Below are positions 34,206 through 43,316 of a stretch of DNA of 56,466 bases, piece by piece. The stretch's first letter is position 1, and every line of letters begins with the position of its first letter. Both the position numbers and the translations under genes were made by a program. The notes under the pieces are model-generated. The model was not told the DNA's origin and did no database searches. It saw only the letters and a program-made list of their open reading frames with translations. This DNA comes from Arthrobacter pascens (GTDB lineage Bacteria > Actinomycetota > Actinomycetes > Actinomycetales > Micrococcaceae), in the NCBI RefSeq assembly GCF_017052465.1, contig NZ_JAFHKT010000108.1, forward strand, positions 1 through 56,466. The letters are read 5' to 3'.

Positions 34206-36803
34206 TCAAAGCTGGCGTGCGATCAGCTCACGGTACAGCTTGAGCCATCGTGCCCTAACAACGTCATAGGGCTCTGTCCACTGAGTTTCTACTGTCGCAA
34301 CACGGATACCGAGTTCTTCCAGGAGAATCTCGGCCCTGATCCACAGAGGAGAGGGCCGGGGATTTTCCGAGAAGCGCGAGGCGACTTCTTCGCCCAGGGC
34401 AGTGTCGTTCAGCGCCAGGGCATGTAATGCCAACAGCTCGGCCTCCTGAGCTTCGAGAGGCCCGGCGACCGTCTGCACGGACTGCAGTTCCTCAGCGATG
34501 GAGGCGATTTTTGAACGGTCCGTGATGCAAAAGTAGCCGAGCGCTGTCAGTGCGTGCTTCCGTCCGACACGGAAGCCCACGGCCGTCACATAGTCGTAAA
34601 ACTGGCGGGTTTCACTTTCGTTGCCGGTGCCGCACAGAGCACGGGCACGCACGAGGCGGCTTTCGAGCTCGAGATGGTAGCGCCGGGTCCGTTTCGCCGT
34701 GACATCGGCGAGGCGCTGGCTCGTTGATTCCATGAATCCCGAGAAGTCTCCGTGGAACTGACGAATGTAGTCCCGGGTACTGCCTCTTGGCTCCGGGTTG
34801 AGTTGGTCCGCGGCGGCCATTCCGTCCTGGAAACGCCGGCCCATCGCGAGCGTGATGGCGCTTTGTCGCCGCAACAGGTCTTTCCTGTCCGGCTGGGTGT
34901 CCATCAGCGCGGCGATCTGCTCGCTGGCTTCAGCGAATCTGCCCAAGGATCGCAGCCTGTACGCAATCCATAACGACGCTGACCGTGCCATGCAACCGCC
35001 ACCTGATTCGAGGCGTTTGAATACTTCCAGGCTTTCTTCGGTGGAACCCATCTCATGGGCTGCAACGTACTCGAGGGTGTCTTCTACTTCGCGCGTCAGT
35101 CCCTGGGTCCCGCGGCTTGGCATGACGTCCTCCATGCCGGCAAATGATGGGGTGTGTGGCACGGCCTCGGTGAGCCATTCATCCCAGAGGCTGTAGTCCT
35201 GGCAGATGCGCAAGGCAAGCCCGAGTGCGCGGATCATGGCGGCGTCGTCATGGAGTGCCTTGCCGGCGTCGTAGCGGCTGTGTGCCTCGGCGAGTCCCCT
35301 TCGGGCAGCGGAAGCCCAATCCCGTTCGGACCACCCGCCTGACGCATGGGGACCCGCTGATTTGACGGCGTCGCGGACGGCGTCGTGGACCCGGAAGGGG
35401 TACATCCTGGCAGAGGTCTTGATGATGATGGCACGGCCCGTGAAGCGGATCACCGCGCCCTCATCGACGTTTCCCACGGCTGCAGCAAGGGCGGTGTCAA
35501 AGAACGGAAGCAGGCATGCTGCCTGCAGTGCCTTCGTTTCGTCATCGGGCAGGTCCTCGACAAGGAGCTCCATGATCGTGGTCAAATCTCCGCGGACATC
35601 GTCCACTCGGACCCGCCGGCCGTCGGCTGCGACGTTCCTGATGTAGGTAGCAACAGCATCGATGTGAATGGGCCATCCCCTGGTTGCTGTGACTATGGCC
35701 TCCACCACGGCAGGCTCGAGCGCTATGCCTTCAATTTCCGCACGCTGGGTGACCACGCTCCGGGTGTCTTCCTCGGATAGGGATCCGACGAGATGTTGCC
35801 GCGGATCCTCGGCGGCTCCTTTGACAAGGCCAGGCCAGGCTGCGGCCCCGGCCTTGGGCAGGGAGAGTCGCGAATCTGAGTCCCAGTCCATCCGATTTCG
35901 TCCCGTGATGACGAACAGCACTCCTGGCAGGGCATGGATACAGGCATTCAGCAGTTCCTCGCCGAGCCTCCGTCCTGGAGTCTGTACCTTCTCGAAATGG
36001 TCTATGAAGATCACAGGTACTGGACGTTTGCCCACCGGCAGGGCATTCATGTCCAAGGTCAGCATCGACATGATGTGGGGAACCAGATGCGGCATTTGAT
36101 TCTCCGGAGACGGCTCCCGTGAACATCTGTCAAGCAGGCGGTCCAGCTGGGGCGCGTGCTTAAAGGCCTGGTGCCGCCGGGCCGCGACCCGCAGGACTTT
36201 GATGGCGCTGCGCAGAAGACCGCCTCCGGCTTCGGACACAAGGTTTGAATAATCCAATTCCAGATCGCTGCTGAAGTCCTTGAGGTCCTGCACAACGTTC
36301 TGGGCCAAAGTTACGACGCCCGATTCCACGGGCGCAGTGTTTCCTGCCAGCTCGGGCAACGGCTCCCCGGGACGGATACTGCTGAAGTAAGAAGAAAACG
36401 CGACGTCGAAAGCGGGCCAGTTCCGTTGGGACTTGCCCATGGTGTCGCGAAGGTCGATCAGCAAGCGTGCGGCGGAGAGGTTGCCGTGCGAATTGTTCAG
36501 TTCCCAGCGTCCCGTCACGATGCGATCGACATCCGGGGGCTTCCCCCACTCGCCCGGGTCTTCGAGTTCACCCTTGATCCACGCTTCGAGACGGTCTGAC
36601 AGCGTGGTTTTGCCGATCCCTCCGATTCCGAAAAACATCAGTACGTTTCGGCGGTTTGGGATCGCCGTTAGATTACCGGAGGACCGGTTGGCGTGGAACT
36701 CCAAGGCTGCCGCCATGGCCACGCTTTGGGGGACACGGTCCGCGAACGCGGTAATGGCCTGCTTCTCATCGAAAAAATTCACGTCGTACACGGTGTCCCC
36801 CAA
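34206..36803 (-). CDS. Large STAND-type P-loop NTPase with helical repeats
   Basis: Up to 865 residues. Walker A GIGGIGKTT is at 59-67, Walker B VIFIDHFE at 264-271 and a sensor-like VLFVITGRNR at 295-304, with a winged-helix-like region near 400-500 and TPR-like helical repeats in the C-terminal 350 residues (e.g. SLWIAYRLRSLGRFAEASEQIAALM). This layout fits STAND/AP-ATPases, which act as signal-sensing switches; some are phage sensors. The spacing between Walker A and B is unusually long (about 200 residues), and no effector domain precedes the P loop. The start is uncertain: TTG 36803, or GTG 36791 with GGGGGA upstream. Base composition looks less GC-rich than its neighbours. Confidence 0.78.
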   Translation of the reverse strand: MGDTVYDVNFFDEKQAITAFADRVPQSVAMAAALEFHANRSSGNLTAIPNRRNVLMFFGIGGIGKTTLSDRLEAWIKGELEDPGEWGKPPDVDRIVTGRWELNNSHGNLSAARLLIDLRDTMGKSQRNWPAFDVAFSSYFSSIRPGEPLPELAGNTAPVESGVVTLAQNVVQDLKDFSSDLELDYSNLVSEAGGGLLRSAIKVLRVAARRHQAFKHAPQLDRLLDRCSREPSPENQMPHLVPHIMSMLTLDMNALPVGKRPVPVIFIDHFEKVQTPGRRLGEELLNACIHALPGVLFVITGRNRMDWDSDSRLSLPKAGAAAWPGLVKGAAEDPRQHLVGSLSEEDTRSVVTQRAEIEGIALEPAVVEAIVTATRGWPIHIDAVATYIRNVAADGRRVRVDDVRGDLTTIMELLVEDLPDDETKALQAACLLPFFDTALAAAVGNVDEGAVIRFTGRAIIIKTSARMYPFRVHDAVRDAVKSAGPHASGGWSERDWASAARRGLAEAHSRYDAGKALHDDAAMIRALGLALRICQDYSLWDEWLTEAVPHTPSFAGMEDVMPSRGTQGLTREVEDTLEYVAAHEMGSTEESLEVFKRLESGGGCMARSASLWIAYRLRSLGRFAEASEQIAALMDTQPDRKDLLRRQSAITLAMGRRFQDGMAAADQLNPEPRGSTRDYIRQFHGDFSGFMESTSQRLADVTAKRTRRYHLELESRLVRARALCGTGNESETRQFYDYVTAVGFRVGRKHALTALGYFCITDRSKIASIAEELQSVQTVAGPLEAQEAELLALHALALNDTALGEEVASRFSENPRPSPLWIRAEILLEELGIRVATVETQWTEPYDVVRARWLKLYRELIARQL

Positions 36804-37057
36804 GGTGGCGTAGGTAGCCTCAAGAGTCCTTCGGGCGACATTGCAGAGTCAACAAAAAAATCGAGTGTTTCAACGCCAAAGTGCGATGTGACTGGCAGTC
36901 AGCAACGGCCATGTGCTGACGGGTGTGCTTCCATGGGGCTTGAGCGTTAACGCCTGGGGACCATGGTGCAGCACTGGGTTGTCATCGACCCGCGCAAACG
37001 TGCCCAGGGATGACAGAGTATTCATGGTGACGATCCGGCAAAGGAGGAGAACGGGCA

Positions 37058-37966
37058 GTGACGTCGGGTGAAGTTAATCGGCCCGCTCCGGCCGAACCGG
37101 ACCATTCCCGGCCGGAGAGCCGGACGGAACGCAGGCAGAGCCGCTGGGCCACCGTGCTGGCGGTGCTTCAAAGGGTGCTGTACGGGGCCATTACGGTCGC
37201 AGTGGGCTGGGCGGTCTACTACTTCCTGCTGGCACGCCTGGCGCAGGGCCCTGAACAGGTGTGGGTGTTCCTGCCCGTGTGGCTGATCCTGGCCTATGCG
37301 CTGTTGCCGCGCATCCACAAGATTCTCAGCAGCCTCTACATCCCGGATTACTTCATTGGCCGCACGCGCACCGGTGACGGGGTGCTCGGTGATCCGGTCA
37401 ATCTCGCGGTCATCGGTCCGGCGGAGGAACTGCGGCACGCCATGATCACGGCGGGATGGGTGGAGGCTGACCCCGTTACTCCCGGCACTGCCTGGCGGAC
37501 CCTTGAATCGACCGTTCTGGGACGCAGTTATCCGGCCGCGCCGGTGAGTTCCCTGTACGTGTTCGGGAACAGGCAGGACATGGCGTTCCAGCGGGAGATC
37601 GAGGGGAATCCCCGCAAGAGGCATCATGTCCGGTTCTGGAAATGTCCGGAGGGCTGGATGCTGCCCGGAGGACTCGCGGTGGACTGGGTGGGCGCCGGCA
37701 CGTACGACCGCAGCGTCGGGCTGTCCCTCTTCACCTTCCAGATCACCCACAAAATCGCCGACCGGACCGACGAAGAGCGGGACTTCATCATCGAAACCCT
37801 TCGGGCGGCCAACGCCGTGGAATCAGTGCACGTGATCCGGAACTTCTCCTCCGGCTACCACCACCGCAACGGCGGCGGTGACGCCATCCGCACAGACGGC
37901 CACCTTCCGATCATCGACCTCAACCCGACAGGCCGGCCGGTGCAGGCGCCAGGTGCCCCGGCGTGA
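37058..37966 (+). CDS. Membrane protein with LssY-like C-terminal domain
   Basis: 302 residues. Two TM helices (about 35-60 and 68-85) precede a soluble domain resembling the LssY C-terminus: GDPVNLAVIGPAEELRHAMITAGWVEADP, SSLYVFGNRQDMAFQREIEGNPRKRHHVRFWK and VGAGTYDRSVGLS. The domain's function is unknown; in LssY it follows a PAP2-like lipid phosphatase, which is absent here. The GTG at 37058 has AAAGGAGGAG upstream. It is divergent from the STAND NTPase gene across about 250 bp. Confidence 0.82.
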   Translation: MTSGEVNRPAPAEPDHSRPESRTERRQSRWATVLAVLQRVLYGAITVAVGWAVYYFLLARLAQGPEQVWVFLPVWLILAYALLPRIHKILSSLYIPDYFIGRTRTGDGVLGDPVNLAVIGPAEELRHAMITAGWVEADPVTPGTAWRTLESTVLGRSYPAAPVSSLYVFGNRQDMAFQREIEGNPRKRHHVRFWKCPEGWMLPGGLAVDWVGAGTYDRSVGLSLFTFQITHKIADRTDEERDFIIETLRAANAVESVHVIRNFSSGYHHRNGGGDAIRTDGHLPIIDLNPTGRPVQAPGAPA

Positions 37967-37983
37967 AGGTGCCGGCATGAAAA

Positions 37984-38015
37984 GGCCCCGCGCCGCCGTC
38001 GGGCAGCGCGGGGCC
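37984..38015. terminator. Bidirectional terminator
   Basis: GGCCCCGCGC (37984-37993) pairs with GCGCGGGGCC (38006-38015); T-rich flanks occur on both sides. It separates convergent genes. Confidence 0.7.
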
Positions 38016-38078
38016 GTTCTCCCTCCACCGGTAAGCCCGGGCAGGAAGCCCTGGCCTTACCGGCAGCGGCGGGAACCC

Positions 38079-38804
38079 CTATACCCTGGTGACGCTGACG
38101 CGCACATTCGGGCAGGAGTCCGCGTAGCGGACCAGCGCGGCCTTCTCCACGCTGTCCACCCGCAGGCCCCACCGGATCTTTACCGCAATCCACTGGCCGA
38201 TGTAGGCGCAGCGGTTCGCGGGAGGCATCCAGGATTCCGGGCCCCTGGCCTGCTTGGCGGAGTTCAGCGCCGCCGTCAGCGCGTTCAGGGAACGGGAGTC
38301 GCCGAGGTCGTTGTAGAACGCAACCCGCCGCGCCTGGGACCAGTACCGCGCCCCCGAACCCCACGCCTCATGGACCGGCACGGTGTGGTCGATCTCCACG
38401 GCCGACGCGGAGGAGTGGACCCGGTTGTCCCAAGGGGAGACCCAGCGGCCGGTGCGCAAGGTGCACCGCCGCGCCGTCGTGTAGGTCACGGCCGACTTTG
38501 TCTCCTGAAGGAGAACTTCGGCCCTGGTGTTCTGGCAGTCGCGGTTGGTGTCATTCCAGTAGCCGAAGTAACGGTTCCTGTCGTACCCGGCGTTGTTCTC
38601 GGCTGCCACCGCAAGCGACCGGGCGGCGGTCCGCAGCGGCGCCGAATAATAGGAGGCGGCCTCTGCGGGGACAGCCACCCCGGCGAGCAGCAGGCCGCCC
38701 GCCACGGCGGACGCGGCAAGGGACCTGCCCCAGACGGCGGGGCTGATGGATGCGGCGAGTGATGCCGCCCGTTTTCGGACGTGCTTGAACCGGCCTGCCG
38801 GCAT
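38079..38804 (-). CDS. Secreted HNH-type nuclease (DUF1524)
   Basis: 241 residues with an export signal (basic start, hydrophobic 28-46, likely cleavage after AEA near 49). The HNH/DUF1524 core is EIDHTVPVHEAWGSGA (137-152), followed by SLNALTAALNSAKQARGPESWMPP with the conserved N and N/H-like positions. Such proteins hydrolyse nucleic acid outside the cell, perhaps for nutrient recovery or against DNA uptake. Four cysteines (C90, C114 and two near the end) may form disulfides. The ATG at 38804 follows TTGGGGGAATC. Confidence 0.85.
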   Translation of the reverse strand: MPAGRFKHVRKRAASLAASISPAVWGRSLAASAVAGGLLLAGVAVPAEAASYYSAPLRTAARSLAVAAENNAGYDRNRYFGYWNDTNRDCQNTRAEVLLQETKSAVTYTTARRCTLRTGRWVSPWDNRVHSSASAVEIDHTVPVHEAWGSGARYWSQARRVAFYNDLGDSRSLNALTAALNSAKQARGPESWMPPANRCAYIGQWIAVKIRWGLRVDSVEKAALVRYADSCPNVRVSVTRV

Positions 38805-39029
38805 GATTCCCCCAAGAAAGGCTCGTGAAGAGTGGCGCAACGATTGATGCGAACACCAGCATTACAGCCGCGGCTGCCCCGGACCTGAATCTTGACGAGG
38901 TCTTGAGGCAATCCTGTGCCATTGCTGCGACTGGCCCCGAAAACCCCGAAGCATTGTCATCCTGCCGCGGGAGATCTAGGGTCGGGAGCCTAGGCTCGGA
39001 CTGCATCAGGCATACACGGGAGGCCCGTC

Positions 39030-39590
39030 ATGGCCAAACTGATCTACTCGTTCATCATGTCCCTCGACGGCTACGTGGCTGACCGTGACGGCCGTTTCGA
39101 CTGGGGCGAACCGGACGAGGAAGTGCACACCTTCGTCAACGGGCTCCAGCGCGGGATCGGCACCTATCTGTTCGGGCGGCGCCTCTATGAGGTGATGGTG
39201 GCGTGGGAAGACCCCTCCGCCTTCGCGCAGGAACCTCCCTACATCCAGGACTTTGCTGAGCTCTGGAAGGCGGCTGACAAGGTGGTGTTCTCCCGGACAC
39301 TGGACAGGCCGTCCAGCGAGCGGACCCGCATCGAGCGGGAGTTCGACGCCGACGCTGTCAGGCAGCTCAAGGCGGATGCCGGGCAGGACCTGGCCGTGGG
39401 CGGCCCGGAGCTCGCCGCCTCCGCCATCCGGACAGGCCTGGTGGACGAATTCCAGATGTTCATCTCGCCCGTAGCGGTGGGAGGCGGCAAAAAGTACCTC
39501 CCCGACGACGTCCGCCTGCGCCTTGAGCTGTTGGAAGAACGGCGCTTCGGCAACGGCGTCGTGTTCCTCCGCTACGCCAACCGCACCTGA
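39030..39590 (+). CDS. Dihydrofolate reductase/RibD C-terminal-like protein
   Basis: 186 residues of the RibD_C family, a DHFR-like NADPH-binding fold. Start MAKLIYSFIMSLDGYVADRDGRFDWG; the cofactor-binding GTYLFGRRLYEVM and the conserved VGGPELAASAIRTGLVDEFQMFISPVAVGGGKKYL follow. It probably reduces a pterin or pyrimidine-like substrate; not a genuine folate DHFR. The ATG at 39030 has GGGAGG upstream. Confidence 0.86.
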   Translation: MAKLIYSFIMSLDGYVADRDGRFDWGEPDEEVHTFVNGLQRGIGTYLFGRRLYEVMVAWEDPSAFAQEPPYIQDFAELWKAADKVVFSRTLDRPSSERTRIEREFDADAVRQLKADAGQDLAVGGPELAASAIRTGLVDEFQMFISPVAVGGGKKYLPDDVRLRLELLEERRFGNGVVFLRYANRT

Positions 39591-39598
39591 CGCGTACG

Positions 39599-39642
39599 GC
39601 TGCGTCCCAGCGTGCGGCTGGGACGCAGCCGCACGCTGGGAC
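39599..39642 (+). repeat. Two mutually exclusive hairpins
   Basis: Hairpin A: GCTGCGTCCCAGC (39599-39611) with GCTGGGACGCAGC (39617-39629), 13 bp, loop GTGCG. Hairpin B: GTCCCAGCGTGCGGC (39604-39618) with GCCGCACGCTGGGAC (39628-39642), 15 bp, loop TGGGACGCA. The two share bases and cannot form together. They end 11 bp before the next start codon. Confidence 0.6.
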
Positions 39643-39653
39643 AGAATGGGGGC

Positions 39654-40313
39654 ATGACCCGTATCGCAATCATCGGCGGCCACGGCAAAGTGGCCCTCCA
39701 GCTGTCCGCCCTGCTCACAGACGAGGGGCACAGCGTCACGTCCTTCATCCGCAACCCCGACCACGCCGCCGACGTCGCAGCCACCGGTGCGTCGCGGTCG
39801 GTCCTTGACGTGGAAAATTCGACGACGGCGGAAATCGCCGCCGCGCTCCGGAACCACGACGCCGTGGTCTGGTCAGCCGGCGCCGGGGGAGGAAACCCGC
39901 AGCGCACCTACGCGGTGGACCGCGACGCCGCCATCCGTTCCATGGACGCCGCTGTGGAGGCCGGCGTGAACCGCTACGTCATGGTTTCCTACTTCGGCGC
40001 CGGCCCGGACCACGGTGTGCCCGCGGACCACAGCTTCCATGCCTATGCGGAGGCCAAGGCCGCGGCGGACGAATACCTCCGCGGCTCCGGGCTTTCCTGG
40101 ACCATCCTGGGGCCCGGTTCGCTGACGGACGGACCCGGCAACGGACTGATCGACGTGGACCCGTCCGACGCCTCCTCCGGCACCCAGACGTCGCGGGCAA
40201 ACGTGGCGATCGTCGCCGCGGCCGTGCTGGACCTGCCCGGCTGCGCCGGAAGGACCATCGAATTCCGGGACGGCACCCTGCCGGTTTCGGCCGCGCTTGA
40301 ACCGGTGAAGTAA
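39654..40313 (+). CDS. NAD(P)H-binding atypical SDR
   Basis: A 219-residue Rossmann protein of the atypical SDR_a5 type. The dinucleotide loop GGHGKVA lies at 8-14 after MTRIAII, and the flavin/NAD region AYAEAKAAADEYLRGSGLSWTILGPGSLTDGPG matches NmrA/YtfG-like proteins. The catalytic Tyr of classical SDRs is replaced by the YAEAK context, so it may be a sensor or reductase. The ATG at 39654 lies just after the paired hairpins. Confidence 0.85.
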   Translation: MTRIAIIGGHGKVALQLSALLTDEGHSVTSFIRNPDHAADVAATGASRSVLDVENSTTAEIAAALRNHDAVVWSAGAGGGNPQRTYAVDRDAAIRSMDAAVEAGVNRYVMVSYFGAGPDHGVPADHSFHAYAEAKAAADEYLRGSGLSWTILGPGSLTDGPGNGLIDVDPSDASSGTQTSRANVAIVAAAVLDLPGCAGRTIEFRDGTLPVSAALEPVK

Positions 40314-40320
40314 GGGGCAT

Positions 40321-41892
40321 ATGGACCAGCTGGCACTCATCGTCGGACTCCTGCTCGCCACCGTGGTGGCCGTGGGCCTGGGGGACCGGCTGCGCCTGCC
40401 GTACCCGGTCCTGATGCTCCTCCTGGCCGTGGCCCTGACGTTCATCCCGGGATTCCCGGACCTGGAGATTCCGCCCGAGCTGATCCTGCCGATCTTCCTG
40501 CCGCCGCTGCTGTTTGCCACGGCCCAGCGCAGCTCCTGGGCGGTCTTCCGGGTCCGGTGGCGCACCCTCATCATGCTCGCGGTGGCCCTTGTGGTGATAT
40601 CCACGGCTGTGGTGGCCGGCGCTGCGTGGCTCATGATCCCGGGGATCGGCATCCCCGCGGCCATCGCGCTGGGCGCCATGGTGGCCCCGCCGGATCCGGT
40701 TGCGGTGGAGTCTGTTGCCGGCCGCGTCCACATGCCTCGGCGCCTGATCACGGTGCTGCAGAGCGAAGGCCTGTTCAACGACGCCGCGGCCATCGTCATC
40801 TTCCAGGCGGCCCTTGCCGCGGCTGTTGAAGGCACCAAAATAGGGCCCGACGTCGTCCTGAAGTTCGTGGTGGGAGCGGCACTTGCCGTCGTGGTGGGCA
40901 TCGCCATGGGCTGGCTGACGTCGCTGATCACCCGGCTGGTGGCCTCCATGGTCGCGCGGAGCGCGGTTACCCTGGTGGTGCCGTTTGCCGCCTACATCCT
41001 GGCGGAGGAATTCCATGCATCCGGTGTGATCGCCGTGGTGGTCACCGCCCTGGAAATGCAGCGGCACGCCCGGCCGCAGGACGCCGCCGAGCGGGTCACG
41101 CGAACGGCGTTCTGGGACGTGGTGGAGCTCCTTGTCACCGGGCTGGCCTTTGGCCTCGTGGGGCTCGAAATCCAGGACGTCATCCGCACGGAGGGCTCGG
41201 CGGTCCTCGGCATGGTGGGGACGGCGGTTGTGGTCTGCATCCTGGTCTTCGCGGTGCGGTTCGGCTGGCTGGGGCTGCTGGCGCTGTCCGCCCGCAAGCG
41301 GAAGAACGTGCTGCAGCCGACCTCCGCAAAAGAGGTTCTGATCCTGACCTGGTGCGGCATGCGCGGCCTCGCCACGCTGGCCCTTGCGCTGGCGCTTCCG
41401 CTGACCCTCGCGGACGGCACGCCGTTCCCGGCCCGGGACCAGCTGCTCGTCATAGCGTGCGCGGTGCTGCTGGCCACGCTGGTGCTGCCCGGGCTGACCC
41501 TGCCATGGCTGATGAAGGTCCTGAAGGCCTCCCAGGACGGCACGGAGGAGCGGGATGCGGCGCGGGTCCTGGCCCGCCGTGCTCAGGCGGCGGCCGTGGC
41601 GGCCCTGAAGGACCACGAGCTGGTGAAGGAGCTGCCGCCGGAGAAGGTGGCCCTGGTGAAGGAGAAAATGACCAGGCTCCACGCCGAGCTGCTGGACGGC
41701 AGCCTCCGCAATGAGAGCCTGGCCGAGAAGCGCGAGCGGGGGAGGGAGCTGGCCATCACCGTCCAGACCATCGCCTTGGACGCCGCGCGCCAGGAGGTCG
41801 TGGCGGCCCGCAATGAGCCGGACACGGACCCCGAGGTGGCCGACAGGGTGCTCCGGCAGCTCGACCTGCGGACCATGATCATGCCGGAGTAG
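40321..41892 (+). CDS. CPA1-family Na+/H+ antiporter
   Basis: A 523-residue antiporter with about 12 TM helices. The ion-binding APPDPVAVESVAGRVHMPRRL (about 121-141) and SEGLFNDAAAIV (about 149-160) are hallmark CPA1 motifs. A C-terminal cytoplasmic helical region (about 400-523) rich in Glu, Lys and Arg probably regulates pH response. It exchanges Na+ or K+ for H+ at the plasma membrane. The ATG at 40321 is 7 bp after the previous stop, so the three genes may form an operon. Confidence 0.9.
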   Translation: MDQLALIVGLLLATVVAVGLGDRLRLPYPVLMLLLAVALTFIPGFPDLEIPPELILPIFLPPLLFATAQRSSWAVFRVRWRTLIMLAVALVVISTAVVAGAAWLMIPGIGIPAAIALGAMVAPPDPVAVESVAGRVHMPRRLITVLQSEGLFNDAAAIVIFQAALAAAVEGTKIGPDVVLKFVVGAALAVVVGIAMGWLTSLITRLVASMVARSAVTLVVPFAAYILAEEFHASGVIAVVVTALEMQRHARPQDAAERVTRTAFWDVVELLVTGLAFGLVGLEIQDVIRTEGSAVLGMVGTAVVVCILVFAVRFGWLGLLALSARKRKNVLQPTSAKEVLILTWCGMRGLATLALALALPLTLADGTPFPARDQLLVIACAVLLATLVLPGLTLPWLMKVLKASQDGTEERDAARVLARRAQAAAVAALKDHELVKELPPEKVALVKEKMTRLHAELLDGSLRNESLAEKRERGRELAITVQTIALDAARQEVVAARNEPDTDPEVADRVLRQLDLRTMIMPE

Positions 41893-41965
41893 GACAGCCC
41901 CGGAGCAGAACGCGCTGTTTGGGGGGGTGTGGTTGGCGGTGGTCTGCAGGTGCCCGCGACGTGGG

Positions 41966-43168
41966 TTAGGCCGGCAGGGACAGTTCCAGGTCCAGGCTGT
42001 TTTTCTCCACGTAGTCCAGGGCGCACCTGACGGCTCCCACGGTCACGATTGAGTCACCCAGTGGGGACACGGCCAACCTCGGCGGCGTGACGGTGAACTT
42101 CTTGAGCCGCTCGGCGATGTCCTCCAGCAGCACCCCGGCGGAGTTTGCCACGGCACCGCCGATGACCACCAGCTCGGGGTTGATGACAGTGGCGACCGGT
42201 GCGATCACGCGTGCCATCCGGTCGGCCAGCCGGTCCAGGATCTTCAAGGCAACGGCGTCGCCCGCAGCTGCAGCGGCGAATACATGTTCCGCTTCGGGGC
42301 CTTCGGCGGCATGCGCTCGGAGCGAGGTTTTAGCCTTGCCCGCGAGGGCCTCGGCGGCCCAGACCCGGGCCAGGGTGGCAATGCCGTAGGTGTCTCCCAC
42401 GCCTTCCACCATGTCGAGGAATGCGAATTCGCCGGCGCCGCCGCCCACGCCGTGCAGCAGGCGCCCGTCGTCGATGACCCCGGAACCAAAGCGCTCACTG
42501 GCCAGGATGACCACGACGTCGTCCACGCCGGCGGCCGCGCCGCGCCAGCGGTCTCCCAGCGCGGCCAGGTTGGCGTCGTTTTCGAGGAGTACCGTCCACC
42601 CGCGGAGGTCCCGGAGCGCCGCCTTGAGCCCGACGTCGAACAGCCCCCAGAAGTGCTGGGTGACGAGAACGTCCCCGTTGCGGTCCACCGGCGCGGCGAT
42701 GCCCGCGCAGACGGCGAGCACCGACTCAGGCGAGGCGCCCACACTGTGCAGCGCCATCATGGCCGTGCGGTCAATGACCGCGATGCGTTCCTCGGCCGGG
42801 ATCTCGGCGCCGGCGAACGGCTGGCTGGACCGCCCCAGCGCTTTTCCGCGGAGATCGGACACCACCACGGTGGCCTTGGAGATGCCCACGTCCATGCCAA
42901 GCACGTAGCCGGCGCGCTCGTTGAGCTCGAACCGGCGCGCCGGCCGTCCCTTTTGGTAGCCGCCGAAGGCCCGCTGGTTCTCCAGCTCCGTGATCCAGCC
43001 GCGCTCCATGAGGTCCTCGCACACGGAGATGGCTGTGGCCCGCGTGAGCCCCGTGGCCTGCATGACTTCGGTGACGGTCACTGCCTGGGAGGCGCGCATG
43101 AAGTCCAGGACAGCTCCGGCACTCACCCGCCGCAACAGCTGGGGCGTTGCCGCCGTCATCTCAGACAT
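41966..43168 (-). CDS. ROK-family transcriptional repressor
   Basis: 400 residues. A winged-helix DNA-binding domain (about 10-75, VTVTEVMQATGLTRATAISVCEDL) is followed by a ROK sugar-kinase-like domain. This holds the ATP-type DMGVSK-like GMDVGISKATVVV, ALGDRWRGAAAG, the GVGGGAGEFAF region and the cysteine-poor zinc motif. ROK repressors sense a sugar and release their operator. The start at 43168 follows the strong AAGGAGGT. It is divergent from the oligosaccharide importer operon, its presumed target. Confidence 0.9.
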   Translation of the reverse strand: MSEMTAATPQLLRRVSAGAVLDFMRASQAVTVTEVMQATGLTRATAISVCEDLMERGWITELENQRAFGGYQKGRPARRFELNERAGYVLGMDVGISKATVVVSDLRGKALGRSSQPFAGAEIPAEERIAVIDRTAMMALHSVGASPESVLAVCAGIAAPVDRNGDVLVTQHFWGLFDVGLKAALRDLRGWTVLLENDANLAALGDRWRGAAAGVDDVVVILASERFGSGVIDDGRLLHGVGGGAGEFAFLDMVEGVGDTYGIATLARVWAAEALAGKAKTSLRAHAAEGPEAEHVFAAAAAGDAVALKILDRLADRMARVIAPVATVINPELVVIGGAVANSAGVLLEDIAERLKKFTVTPPRLAVSPLGDSIVTVGAVRCALDYVEKNSLDLELSLPA

Positions 43169-43199
43169 GGTGTTGACCTCCTTGTGCTTTTCACCACAT

Positions 43200-43240
43200 A
43201 ATACTTGAGGAACTAAATTTAGATCCAAAATAAACTTAGA
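43200..43240. promoter_or_regulatory. Putative ROK operator and promoter region
   Basis: An AT-rich patch in GC-rich DNA between the divergent ROK gene and the importer operon. It holds a perfect palindrome CTAAATTTAG (43213-43222) and a second TAAACTTAG half (43231-43239). Confidence 0.5.
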
Positions 43241-43316
43241 GCATGGTGGGCCGGACGGCCGCCGACCACTGGCTTTTCTTCCAGTCCTTCACCCAGCCTT
43301 TTGCAAAGGAGCAACC

